A stretch of DNA of 64,000 nucleotides, from positions 19,195 through 83,194 of the forward strand of contig CAZPUS010000011.1 of assembly GCA_964589825.1 (NCBI GenBank). The letters run 5' to 3'. The translations under genes and the position numbers were made by a program. Origin of the DNA: CAZPUS01 sp964589825 (GTDB lineage: Bacteria; Fibrobacterota; Chitinivibrionia; Chitinivibrionales; WJKA01). How positions within the stretch are numbered: position 1 is the first letter of the stretch; the number at the start of each line of letters is the position of its first letter. Below, in pieces: positions 50,818-60,300 of this stretch. Below the pieces are notes generated by a model, which was given only the letters and a program-made list of their open reading frames with translations, was not told where the DNA came from and searched no databases.

Positions 50818-51846
50818 TTACTGGGGTTTGAATACAAACGGATAGGTAACCGTTGTTTCGCCTTGTTCAACGGAATCGAATCGCCACATTTTAATTTTTC
50901 GCACTATTTCGCGTACCAGTGCTTCATTACCGGTGGTGTTTTCGAGTACCTGTACCTCAGTGACCGTGCCCGATGCCGCGATAATGAAACGTACCGTTAT
51001 TTTACCCGAAAGGTCGGGGACACGTTTCAGATATTTTTCGTAACTCATCTGAAGGCTGAGCTTGTGTTTTTCCACCAGCTTGTTTATCGCCCGGATACTG
51101 CGGTTGGCACTCGTTTTTCCCGCGCCTTCTATACTTTTGGGCCTGCTGAATTCAACGCCTCCTTTTTTCCCCAGGGCCGCGGTCTTGGTGGGTCCGATAT
51201 CCGCCACGAGATCATCGATGCTCTCACGGTGGTCGATATCGATATCCTTACTTTTTACCAGTTTCGACTGCATGATATCTTCTTTTCTGGTTTGTTTAAG
51301 GCCGGTTACGTTATTAAGCGCCCGGTCAAGATCCTGTGAGGCGTCTTCCTCCTCACCGAGTATGTTGGCCACGGAGGGTCCTTTTGCGGTTTTTCCCGAT
51401 GCGGTGAGCATTCCCAGCACTCCGACCGTACGTACTTTCTTTTCCACCTGCCGGGTACGCTGCTGCACCCTTGTTTCCGCCTCCTTTGTAGAAATTTGTT
51501 TTTTGGGCTCCTGACTCTTTTCTGGTTCACTTTTTTCCTGCGGTTTCGATTCGGCAGTGGATGTTTTTTTCTCCGCAGGCGTTTTATCCTTGGGGATGGG
51601 TTTGTCAACAATAAGCTTTGCCATACGATTGGGAATCTCTTCAAGCCGTTTTACTTCATTCTGTTTTTTAACGTCTTGTTTAGCGAGCCAGTATGCACCT
51701 GCACCATGGAGTATGAGGGAAAAAACCACGATACATACAATCCGTAACTCGGTGATGCGTAACGGACTCCCCTTTAGTTTCTTTAACTCCTGCGGCGTGA
51801 TACGGCTCGAGGAGGCAAATACAACTGTGTTACCAGATCGCTGCAC
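50818..51846 (-). CDS. TonB/AgmX-PglI C-terminal domain protein
   Basis: 342-aa inner-membrane-anchored protein. A single TM helix lies near residues 35-55 (VCIVVFSLILHGAGAYWLA). It is followed by a long charged Lys/Glu/Pro-rich linker (~60-140) and a C-terminal domain of TonB/AgmX-PglI type: SYEKYLKRVPDLSGKITVRF, IIAASGTVTEVQVLENTT, MWRFDSV. The long frame begins at GTG 51927, but GTG 51846 has AAGGA upstream (TAAGGAAACCGGGT) and is preferred. It would transduce force from the TolQ/TolR motor to the outer membrane. Confidence 0.82.
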   Translation of the reverse strand: MQRSGNTVVFASSSRITPQELKKLKGSPLRITELRIVCIVVFSLILHGAGAYWLAKQDVKKQNEVKRLEEIPNRMAKLIVDKPIPKDKTPAEKKTSTAESKPQEKSEPEKSQEPKKQISTKEAETRVQQRTRQVEKKVRTVGVLGMLTASGKTAKGPSVANILGEEEDASQDLDRALNNVTGLKQTRKEDIMQSKLVKSKDIDIDHRESIDDLVADIGPTKTAALGKKGGVEFSRPKSIEGAGKTSANRSIRAINKLVEKHKLSLQMSYEKYLKRVPDLSGKITVRFIIAASGTVTEVQVLENTTGNEALVREIVRKIKMWRFDSVEQGETTVTYPFVFKPQ

Positions 51847-52053
51847 ACCCGGTTTCCTTATTCTGTAAAGTAGTATAACGGTAGATTGTAACGATTTTGA
51901 AGCCAAAAGACGGAGGTGTATGCACACATGCTTCTCTGCCGCCGGTTCGGCTCAATTGTATCGTAGGATATGACGAGTAGAGTGTCACGGTTATCATTCG
52001 TCGGGTACGGCAGCGCATGTCTGCGGGTACTGCATTGTCGTTCATGGCAGAGG
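51847..52053. other. leader of the TonB-like gene
   Basis: About 200 bases between tolR and the TonB-like gene; no convincing gene or terminator. A separate promoter for the TonB-like/polysaccharide-export string could sit here. Confidence 0.4.
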
Positions 52054-52569
52054 CTACTGTTCTTTCAATACGGCGAGTGAAAAGTTACTGTATCCCTGCT
52101 TTCCACAGGTATACATGATTTTTTTCAACAGGCGAAAACGAATGCGTTTATCTCCCTGGATAACGACGTCTCCGGTGAATTTCGTGTCCGAGGAGTACTC
52201 GGCGATTCTTTCGGTGCGAGTTCTGCGTTGACGGAGTTTTTCATTGAGCCCGGGGATAATAAGTTTTTTGGAAGCGAGTACGTTATCGACATGGGCCACG
52301 ACATCGTCCTCTACCATAATAAGCGTATTGTTGACCTTCACCTGCAGATGTGTTTGCGGTTTCTCTTTGGCCGAAGATTCGGGCAGTGTCAGGTTGTCAG
52401 AGACAGTAATAATCTGCCCTTCTGCAGAGAAACTCTTGAGAAGATAGACCAGCAGGATGGTCATTACGTCGATAAGCGAGGTGATTTGAGGGCGTATCGC
52501 CCGGTTTTTGTTATGGGCACGTACTTTTCGTAGTTGCTGCATGTTTTTTTTCGATGCGGGAAAGCTCAT
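52054..52569 (-). CDS. ExbD/TolR family protein (second of two)
   Basis: 171-aa single-TM protein of a proton-driven motor. N-terminal TM carries SLIDVMTILLVYLL with the conserved proton-carrying Asp at residue 34. The C-terminal periplasmic domain is beta-rich, ending in YSNFSLAVLKEQ. Open frame reaches 52617, but ATG 52569 overlaps the previous stop as ATGA and gives the usual N-terminus. Paired with the first TolR and TolQ upstream. Confidence 0.9.
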   Translation of the reverse strand: MSFPASKKNMQQLRKVRAHNKNRAIRPQITSLIDVMTILLVYLLKSFSAEGQIITVSDNLTLPESSAKEKPQTHLQVKVNNTLIMVEDDVVAHVDNVLASKKLIIPGLNEKLRQRRTRTERIAEYSSDTKFTGDVVIQGDKRIRFRLLKKIMYTCGKQGYSNFSLAVLKEQ

Positions 52570-53075
52570 CCTATCCCTCCTGAAAGACCGATGTCGGGCA
52601 GCTGGGATTCCCGGCACACATCCATAAACTTGACGATATCGTTATAGAGGATGTTCGATTCGATAACCAGTACCACGCTTTTTTGGGACGGGTACTGGAA
52701 TTTTACCGCTTTGAGCAGGGTACGTAGTCTGGTATAATTATAGGAGCCCTGCGTTTTGGGCACCATATCGAGTTTCTTTCCGGTTCCGGCGATTCTGAAC
52801 CCTTTGTCGGTAATTACAATAGAGATGTCGATCTGTTTTTCTTCTTTGGGTGCTGACGCTTCCGCCTGCGACGCCTCGGAAGCGGGCGGCAGATTGATGT
52901 TAATCACCGCGATATGCGTAAACACCGCCATGGTGACAAGGAACGGAATAAGTACCATAAAGAGGTTCATGATCGGGGTAAGATCAAGCTCGACCCCTTC
53001 GAGATTGCGGGATACGCTCTTTTGGGCGCGACGGGTTGCGGGGAAAGTTCGCTGTGTTTTTTTATCCTGTGTCAT
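52566..53075 (-). CDS. ExbD/TolR family protein with Asn in place of the TM Asp
   Basis: 169-aa protein with one TM helix near residues 33-55 and a periplasmic C-terminal domain. In place of the usual ID or LD in the TM helix it reads LDLTPIMNLFMVLIPF, i.e. Asn37 where Asp is expected. An Ala/Glu/Lys-rich stretch follows (SEASQAEASAPKEEKQ). If the second TolR supplies the only Asp, the pair would be functionally asymmetric. It follows TolQ by 15 bases. Confidence 0.88.
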   Translation of the reverse strand: MTQDKKTQRTFPATRRAQKSVSRNLEGVELDLTPIMNLFMVLIPFLVTMAVFTHIAVININLPPASEASQAEASAPKEEKQIDISIVITDKGFRIAGTGKKLDMVPKTQGSYNYTRLRTLLKAVKFQYPSQKSVVLVIESNILYNDIVKFMDVCRESQLPDIGLSGGIG

Positions 53076-53090
53076 GATTGGTGATAAACG

Positions 53091-53726
53091 TCAGGATTCT
53101 CTTTTGTGCGAAAAAAGGAAGTTTAGTATACGTACCGAACTTTCATCTATCTCTTCGATAATCGTATTCGATTTGGCGCCGAGTACCGAGTACATGATCA
53201 TACAGGGGACTGCAACGATAAGTCCGGTCGCGGTCGTGTTCATGGCCATGGATATACCGCGTGCCAGTACAACCGCTTTCTGGGAGGGGTCAGCGGCAGA
53301 AAGCGCGCTGAAGGCTTCCCGCAGACCGAAAATGGTACCCAACAGTCCGAGCAGCGTAGATATGTTGGCAAACAGGGAGAGGTAGTGGGTGCGACGCTGT
53401 ATCTTTGGCAATTCGCGCAGTGCAAGCTCGTCAACCGCATTCTGTATCTCCTGTTCCGATTCATTCTGTGCATAGTGCCACAGTGCGGCTTCGATAATTA
53501 CCGAAAGGGGATCTTTCATTTTTGCGCACAGGCGTCGGGCTTTCTCCACCTCCCCGTGATTCACCATCTTGGTCACCTGGGTCAGCAGCGCCTTGGCATT
53601 CACACGGCAGTGAATATAATAATAGATAAGCCGTTCGATGATGATACCCAGCGCAAAGGCGGATATGGCGGTCAAAACATACATCCATACACCGCCTTCC
53701 TGATAGAACTTCGCGATTTCCCCCAT
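53091..53726 (-). CDS. MotA/TolQ/ExbB family protein
   Basis: 211-aa inner-membrane proton-channel protein. Three TM helices: ~12-32, ~115-140 (NISTLLGLLGTIFGL) and ~160-180 (NTTATGLIVAVPCMIMY), the last two carrying the conserved Gly/Thr/Ala motifs of TolQ and ExbB. Forms a pentamer around TolR. ATG 53726 follows GGAGGAAT. First of the Q-R-R motor set, after the small exported-protein gene. Confidence 0.93.
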   Translation of the reverse strand: MGEIAKFYQEGGVWMYVLTAISAFALGIIIERLIYYYIHCRVNAKALLTQVTKMVNHGEVEKARRLCAKMKDPLSVIIEAALWHYAQNESEQEIQNAVDELALRELPKIQRRTHYLSLFANISTLLGLLGTIFGLREAFSALSAADPSQKAVVLARGISMAMNTTATGLIVAVPCMIMYSVLGAKSNTIIEEIDESSVRILNFLFSHKRES

Positions 53727-53859
53727 TGTGATTCCTCCTTTATATGGTGAAGTACGTATGATAATTCATATGATGATGCGTGTACATGTGTATTATTATA
53801 TCGTTATGGCGTCACGATGTCAAAACAATCGTGCAGTTTAAGTCCGTGGAAATGCCGAA

Positions 53860-54207
53860 TCAGGGATCATCGATACCGTGAAAAGGGAGAGGTTTTCGTA
53901 TTTCGTGATCATAGGAGTGTGAAAATTCGATTTCTTTGTAAAAGCTCTTTTCTTTGGGCAGAAAGATCATGACCTGGGGTTTTTCTATCTTACCCTTTAT
54001 TTCCAGTCCCCGGGAAAAGGTGATTGCGCCGGAGGTGTCCATGCTGAACTCGTTTCCCTGCCGGGGTGGATTGTGCGCCGAAGCGGTGTCTTGCTCTGGG
54101 GCAAGTGAATCAGGCTGTGACCTCTGAATGGTCGATTGTGCAACTGTTATGGTTGTGCATACCAGTATGCACAATCCCGTGAACAGACGGGTGTGGTTTC
54201 TATTCAT
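53860..54207 (-). CDS. small exported protein in the trans-envelope operon
   Basis: 115-aa protein with an N-terminal signal peptide (residues ~1-24, ending TTITVAQS) and an acidic, Pro-rich mature part. The segment GKIEKPQVMIFLPKEKSFY is the most conserved-looking. ATG 54207 overlaps the stop of the large TPR gene as ATGA and follows GGAGGAATGT, so it is translationally coupled. No family recognised. By position it could be a periplasmic connector of the machinery. Confidence 0.7.
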   Translation of the reverse strand: MNRNHTRLFTGLCILVCTTITVAQSTIQRSQPDSLAPEQDTASAHNPPRQGNEFSMDTSGAITFSRGLEIKGKIEKPQVMIFLPKEKSFYKEIEFSHSYDHEIRKPLPFHGIDDP

Positions 54208-57200
54208 TGTACATTCCTCCCGGAGGAATCATTCGACATGGCTGCGCTTTGGGGCTTAAGGGTAAAATTGGGTACGGACGGAAAATCGTAATTTCCTTTT
54301 TTTACTTTATCGGGAGAAAGTGGTTGTGTGTGTCCCGGGGGCTGAGGCAGATAGTGCGATTTCTGGATCACGAATTGTGCTCTGATCCACACCCCGTAGG
54401 TAAGTTGTATGTTGTTTTTCACATGCAGGGAGATCACGTTTTTACCGCTTCGCAGCTTTCCGAGCAGGTCGAAACGCGCCGCCCGTTGCCAGTTGAGTGC
54501 TTCTGTCGAATCGAGAACAAGACGGTGGTCGTTGATATATATCTCCAGTTCATCTGCAGCCGTGATTGCACAGGAAGCGTGTTCAGGCTGAGTGGTAAGA
54601 TAAAACTCCCGACGGAAAAAGAGCTCCCGGGCGGGTTCGTAGTCAGCACCTGACGGGGTGCCGCTGCCGCACCACATCGGGGTCGGAGTGTGTGGTCCAA
54701 AACCCGAAACTGAAAAGCTGTCCGAAGTGTTCATTTTTTGTACCGGTCGCCAGTTCCCGGAGTTACATTCCAGTCTATTCCAGCATGCAGGCGAATCGCT
54801 GCTGCAGCGCCATTTTGGGGATGACGTGAGAATGTTGGTATCGATGACGGTGGTTTGGGAACCGTATTTTGACGGATCTTCCTGATAGAGGCGTACATAG
54901 GCGTGGGTCGCATAAGCACCTGCCGCATATTCTTTTTTCGCATACTCCAGTATCTGTGAATAAATACCGAGTGCTTTTTCACCCAGACGAAGCCCGATCT
55001 CTTCGAATTTTGCCCGGTACTGCATTTTTTCCTTCTCGGTCACGCCCCGTGGAAACGGGGGGTGTACGAATACCAGTTCGGAAAGGATATCATAGCTTCG
55101 TGCCTGGGTATACAGTATCTCGGCAAGACGTTCTTTGCTTTTTTCGACACTCGTATCCCGGATACCGTAGGAGCCTGCCACCTGCATTACCCGCACGAAA
55201 TTTTCCACACTGTTTTGTACATAGCCTTCGATTTTCGAGAGCAGTTTTATCTTGTAGCGGAATGTTTCATAGGGATCGAAGTCGGTGGGAATGGGTGCGC
55301 TGCGTGCAACTGCCGCGATATCCATATAGGTTCTTCCAAGTGAGTGGGCGGTGTGGGTGACACGAGACTTGGCTTTTGTATAATACGTGTCTTCCTGGCG
55401 GTAGAGTGAGGCCATTTCAAGTGTTTTTATGAATGAATTGATCGCTTTTGACTTGTAAGGGGCAATTTTTTGCAGCATATTGAGCTTCTGAGACACGAGT
55501 GCGAATCCTGAGAGAGAACGGTTTACACTCGATTTGCTTTCTTTATAGGCATGTACAATGGAGAGATAGTTGTCAGCAACAAGAAAGGGAAGCTGGGTAA
55601 GTTTTTCCCGGGAACGTGTAATGAAGCGGTTAGATAATTCATTATCGATTCCAAGCTGGACATTACGTTCATGATAGGTGAGTGCTTCCTCATTTAAATA
55701 CCGTTCAACCGCCTGTGCTATGGCGAGTTCGATACTGAAGCTTTCCTCCTGTGCAAGGTCGTCCCTTCTTTTCTGGTTGAGTATGTGAAGACCGAACTCT
55801 TCGTATACCTTACCCATCTGGAACAAGCCCCGCGTAATCCATTCGGTAATCTGATATTCGATTACCCTGGAATAGCGTGTAATCGCTTGTTTTCTCAATT
55901 TTCGCAGCTGCGTCACTTTTGGAGAATAGTTCGGATGAGAAGAATACGGCAGTGAAATATCGTTCATACGGGAATGTACCATTTCACCGAGCGTGTATTG
56001 CGCCTTGGCCGCATAATAGGCGTTTGCATCCCCCGGCTGGTCCATATTTTTATATGTCGAGATAGCGCGTGACAGTATCTGTGAGGCCTCACTCGATTTA
56101 TCCTTCATGTAGAGTGCGATACCCCGCATGCACAGCGCCTGAACAATTCGTGTCTTGTCGTCACCGTATTTTTCAGAAAATGTGGCCGTAACTTCGCTTA
56201 CCCGGTCCCAGTCTTCCAGTTTGCCGTACAGCTCGGCTGCCCTGAAAAGAAGGTCGGGAGCGGTTTTTGACTTGGGAAAAAGTTCTGCCATTTTTCTGAA
56301 CGTTGCGGCCGCTTCACGCAGTTTCCCCGCGTTTTCAAAGGCAAAGCCCGCATTGTAAAGTGCGGTTTGGGAGAATTCGGCTTTGGGATGTTCGGTGACG
56401 ACTTTCAGGTACATGTTTGCCGCTTTGCGCCATTTTTGCATCTTTTCATGGCATTTTGCCATACGAAACGAAGCCTTGGCAACGAGCCTGGAATCGGGAT
56501 ATTTTTCAAGAAGCTTTTGATACATGAGTGTCGCGTGATCCCATTGTGCCACCCGTTCGTACGCCTGCCCCGCATTGAACAATGCAACGTCGGCGATTTT
56601 GTTATCAGCGTATTTCAACGCCGCTTCTTCATATGATTGTGCCGCTTTTTCATACCGTTGTTGTTTTTCATATTGTTCCGCCATACGAAATATCGATTCC
56701 GATATCTTGCTTTGGGCCATCTCTTTGTCTTTGCTGCCTTCTTTTGCTTCGCTTCTCAGACGTGCGTACCATTTTTGTGCATTGGTAAATTCCTTTTCCT
56801 TGTAATAGCTTTGTGCGACCATGCGAATTGCGGAAACCTTCTCCTCGCTCTGGTCGTGTTCTTCGATGACCTTTCTCGCCGCCTCGCGTGCAGGGCCGTA
56901 GGAGCCGTTGTTAAAATAGACCGATGCTTTGATAAGGAGCACTTCGGGGATTTTCGGGTTTGAATCGTTTACCTTCAGATAGTTATTGCAGGCTTCTATA
57001 AGTAATCCCGCGGCATCCGAAAGCCCGGTGTCGGATACGTTGTCCGGTGATTTGGAGGAGTCCTGCTGTGATGTATAGCTGTCAAGGCTGTCGACCATGT
57101 CGTTTGTGTCAACGGCATCGGGATGTTGTTGAGGAATCTTGTCGCCCCCCCGGCTCGCAACTGATGCGCATCGAAGGCTCATTGCTGCAAAGAGAAGACA

Positions 57201-57257
57201 CAGCGCCGGAATGCGCCATATATGGTATTGTGCTAGTACAAATTCGAATAATTTCAT
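54204..57257 (-). CDS. giant TPR protein with C-terminal carbohydrate-binding-like domain
   Basis: 1017-aa periplasmic or outer-membrane-associated protein. N-terminus MKLFEFVLAQYHIWRIPALCL is a signal peptide ending near a Cys (SLRC) that does not fit a good lipobox. Residues ~70-560 carry at least ten TPR-like repeats of the ALYNAGFAFENAGKLREAAATF kind. The last ~150 residues (from about 860: ILTSSPKWRCSSDSP, LFFRREFYLT, ADELEIYINDHRLV, LRSGKNVISLHVKNN) resemble a galactose-binding-like beta-sandwich. The open frame to 57497 overlaps the previous gene; ATG 57257 starts the signal peptide. Confidence 0.8.
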   Translation of the reverse strand: MKLFEFVLAQYHIWRIPALCLLFAAMSLRCASVASRGGDKIPQQHPDAVDTNDMVDSLDSYTSQQDSSKSPDNVSDTGLSDAAGLLIEACNNYLKVNDSNPKIPEVLLIKASVYFNNGSYGPAREAARKVIEEHDQSEEKVSAIRMVAQSYYKEKEFTNAQKWYARLRSEAKEGSKDKEMAQSKISESIFRMAEQYEKQQRYEKAAQSYEEAALKYADNKIADVALFNAGQAYERVAQWDHATLMYQKLLEKYPDSRLVAKASFRMAKCHEKMQKWRKAANMYLKVVTEHPKAEFSQTALYNAGFAFENAGKLREAAATFRKMAELFPKSKTAPDLLFRAAELYGKLEDWDRVSEVTATFSEKYGDDKTRIVQALCMRGIALYMKDKSSEASQILSRAISTYKNMDQPGDANAYYAAKAQYTLGEMVHSRMNDISLPYSSHPNYSPKVTQLRKLRKQAITRYSRVIEYQITEWITRGLFQMGKVYEEFGLHILNQKRRDDLAQEESFSIELAIAQAVERYLNEEALTYHERNVQLGIDNELSNRFITRSREKLTQLPFLVADNYLSIVHAYKESKSSVNRSLSGFALVSQKLNMLQKIAPYKSKAINSFIKTLEMASLYRQEDTYYTKAKSRVTHTAHSLGRTYMDIAAVARSAPIPTDFDPYETFRYKIKLLSKIEGYVQNSVENFVRVMQVAGSYGIRDTSVEKSKERLAEILYTQARSYDILSELVFVHPPFPRGVTEKEKMQYRAKFEEIGLRLGEKALGIYSQILEYAKKEYAAGAYATHAYVRLYQEDPSKYGSQTTVIDTNILTSSPKWRCSSDSPACWNRLECNSGNWRPVQKMNTSDSFSVSGFGPHTPTPMWCGSGTPSGADYEPARELFFRREFYLTTQPEHASCAITAADELEIYINDHRLVLDSTEALNWQRAARFDLLGKLRSGKNVISLHVKNNIQLTYGVWIRAQFVIQKSHYLPQPPGHTQPLSPDKVKKGNYDFPSVPNFTLKPQSAAMSNDSSGRNVQ

Positions 57258-57309
57258 ACGAAAGCGGTTTTCATAATTATGCGATATCACGGGGTGCGAT
57301 GATGTTATA

Positions 57310-60300
57310 TTAATCCGGTTTGTTTTCGCTGGAAGAAAGAAGTCTTTGAGAAGCGACAATAGCATTCCAGGCGGCATTTTCTTTGTATTTGCTGTCAGGG
57401 TACCTGTTCGACACTGCGATATATTCCTGGGCCGCCTGTTCATAGCGACCGAGAGAAAAGAGGATCTCGGCCATATTGTAATGGCATTCGTTTGCATTGG
57501 GATGGTCGGGATATGCCTCTATATAGGTGCGGTAGTAATTCGCTGCACGGGAATAGAGTGTGGTATCCCGCTCATACAGTGCCTGCTGGTGAAGATCGGT
57601 GACCGCTTCATACATCATGTGCTGCGCAAGACTGTCCGCACGCGCAACAATGTGCGCGTCCTCTTTTGCAGAAGTCCAGGTTCCTTTGCGGTGGAATTTG
57701 GAGAAATAATCGACTTTACGTTCCACGGTCTGCTCGGGTGACATATCTCGCGTTTGGGCGATAACGAGCCGGTATTCTATATGCGGTCGCCGACGGTCAT
57801 AAGGATACAGCTGCAGAATTTTATTGTACGAATTGGCTGCAAGAGAGTACCGACCCTGCTCCTCGAAAATCTGTCCCAGCTTTTCGAGGATCTGAATACC
57901 CATTCGTCTGTTACCGAGACGTTTGATGAATTCCGTGGCGCGCTGCAGTCCCTCCTGTCCGGAGAAGTCTGCCTCACTGAAGCTGATGGCGATATATTTC
58001 ATTGCCTCGTTCTGAAGCTGTGCTTTTCCGGAAAAAGATCTCTTTCCAAGATCTATCAATGCGATAAAAGAGCTGATCGCCATGTTGGGATTCGATCGAC
58101 GATAATGCGTCCATGCGAGTTTGTAGAGTGCCTCATCAAACCAGCGGCTTGTAGGATATTGGATTACCCGCCTGTATGCGTCTTCGGCCTTTGCGAGACG
58201 GTTGTTGTCGAACGCCGTCTCGCCGATATACATCCATGCCTGTGGTGCATATCGGGAGTCTGGGTAATACCGCGCGAGTTTTTCCATATAGGCGAGTGCG
58301 CTATCCGGCCGGGAGAGTTCATTATAACACCACCCGAGGCTATAATAGACCGGAAAGATATGGTCATGTTCAGGATATTTGTTCACAAGTCGTGAAAAGG
58401 TGCGTATGCTTCGTGAGTAGTCGGGGCGGGGCGGCTGCGGAGGTTCTGGTCTGTTGATATTCGCTCCGGCGCGATATTCCCGCATCAGAGAATCATAGCG
58501 CATAAGCCGCGATTCATATCGGGCATAGCGTTGACGGTATTCGTTTTTTTCCTGTTGGAAGTAGAGCTCACCAAGATGGTAGCCGATGTAGACTTCATCT
58601 TCCGGTGGCGGATCGAGTGCGAGCTTGTTTTGACACTCTCGAATAAGGTCCCGGCGGCTTTGTACCGAGAACGTTTCTTCGTATACGATAAGGGAGTCGA
58701 GAGATCGTTTTCTGCGTTCGATCTGCTGCGAGATACGGGCAACAACCGTGGTGTCGGAAGCCAATTCTTTCCCGGACCTGAGGCTGTCGATGGTAAAGCG
58801 GATCTTGCGTTTGTGGTGTGCGATGCGCTGTTTTTCCCAGCGGTGCCGATCGATATGTATGGTGGTCTGAAGAAAGCGCATCTGTCGAACACGATGTTTT
58901 ACCTGTTGGCGGGTGTAATGGGAACGATTATCCTGACGCGATTCGTTTTCATTGTTCTGTGTCTCTGTAGCGGTATGTTCGGTAATCAGTGAATCGAGTG
59001 TATAGAGGATTTTTTCCCGGGTATGAGTAAAAACCGCTTCCTGGAATTCACCGCTGTGATAGTAACGGTAGACGAATCCGGTGATCTGCTCGGCGGTGGC
59101 AAAATACGAACGGATGCGATCGGTCGATTTCGTATCCAGCGATCCGATGCTGTCCATCGTGGTTTGCAACTGATTTCGGATTTCTTTCAGTTTCGTGAGG
59201 TTCTCTTGCGCGGCATTTGCATCCTGAAGAGTATGCATACGATTGCGCGTTTTTTGAAGCAGGTTGAAAATACGTTGCTTCTGCTGTGTTGCTGCTTCTG
59301 TTTTTTGCCATTCGTAGTGGGCCTTTTTTACGTATCGTTTGGCGAGCACTACCAGCGCGTCTATTGCATGGGGAGACTGGGGGGCCTGATTGATAAGTTT
59401 TTTCAATGAAATGTTAGCTTTATTATATTTACCGAGCGCGATATAGCAGCGGGAAATGCCGTACAGACCGTCACTGAAATGTGCTTCGTAATCAAGAAGT
59501 TCAAAAAAGTGTTTCAAAGCGAGTTCATATTTTTCCTGTTCGTAGTACAGCTGGGCAAGAAGAAGCAGAATGCGTTGTTTGAGACGATCATCGAGTGAGG
59601 TGGTGGTACGGGTACGTCGGGCTTCCCGGCAAATGCTTATCGCGGTTTCGAAATCGTTGTTCGCAAAAAAGTGACGCGCCAGTGTATGCATTACATGCAG
59701 CGCATAAGGAGCAGCGTGTACACTCTGCGTCGATAACTCGAGTAATCCTTCACTCTTTTCGCGTCGGAGACCGCTTTCCATCGAAAGCCAGAGGCAGAGA
59801 TTACGATTTCTGCCGGACAATGATGAAAAATCGTACTGCTGTGCCCATTCCCAGACATCCGCATAATGTCCGAGCCGGTAGAGACTTTGGATATAGAGTA
59901 CATCCGCTTTTTTTCGTACCGGAGAGACCTCGGGGATTAAAGATGCCTGGGCCACGACCTCTGCAAACGAACCCGTAATAAATTTTGCCCGAAGATAGAC
60001 CTGGCGGAGCTCGTCTACAGGTACGATATTTTCGTAGCGCTTGAGTATCCCCGGCATTCGTTTGATGAGGATATTGTACTTTCCGTTTTCCAGAAGCGTA
60101 CGCATTCGATGCAGGTCGATACGCTGCATCTCTTCGAGTGCGGTGATGTCGGCCCGTTCGGTCAGTTTATCCTTCAAATGCGTAAGCCACTCATAGAATT
60201 TTTCCGACTCCAATCCAAGATTCGACCGTATTATCCGCAGAAATTCACGATCGTCCTGTCGGGTACGTGTATGCGGGAGATCGATACCCATTGCGTCGGC

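Noticed and set aside
53790..53850. TCAAAACAATCGTGCAGTTTA near 53818-53840 as another element end
   Set aside because: Only ~20 bases match the right terminus; could be chance.
50818..54207. Plain Tol-Pal system
   Set aside because: Two TolR but no TolB or Pal, and large TPR proteins and barrels instead.
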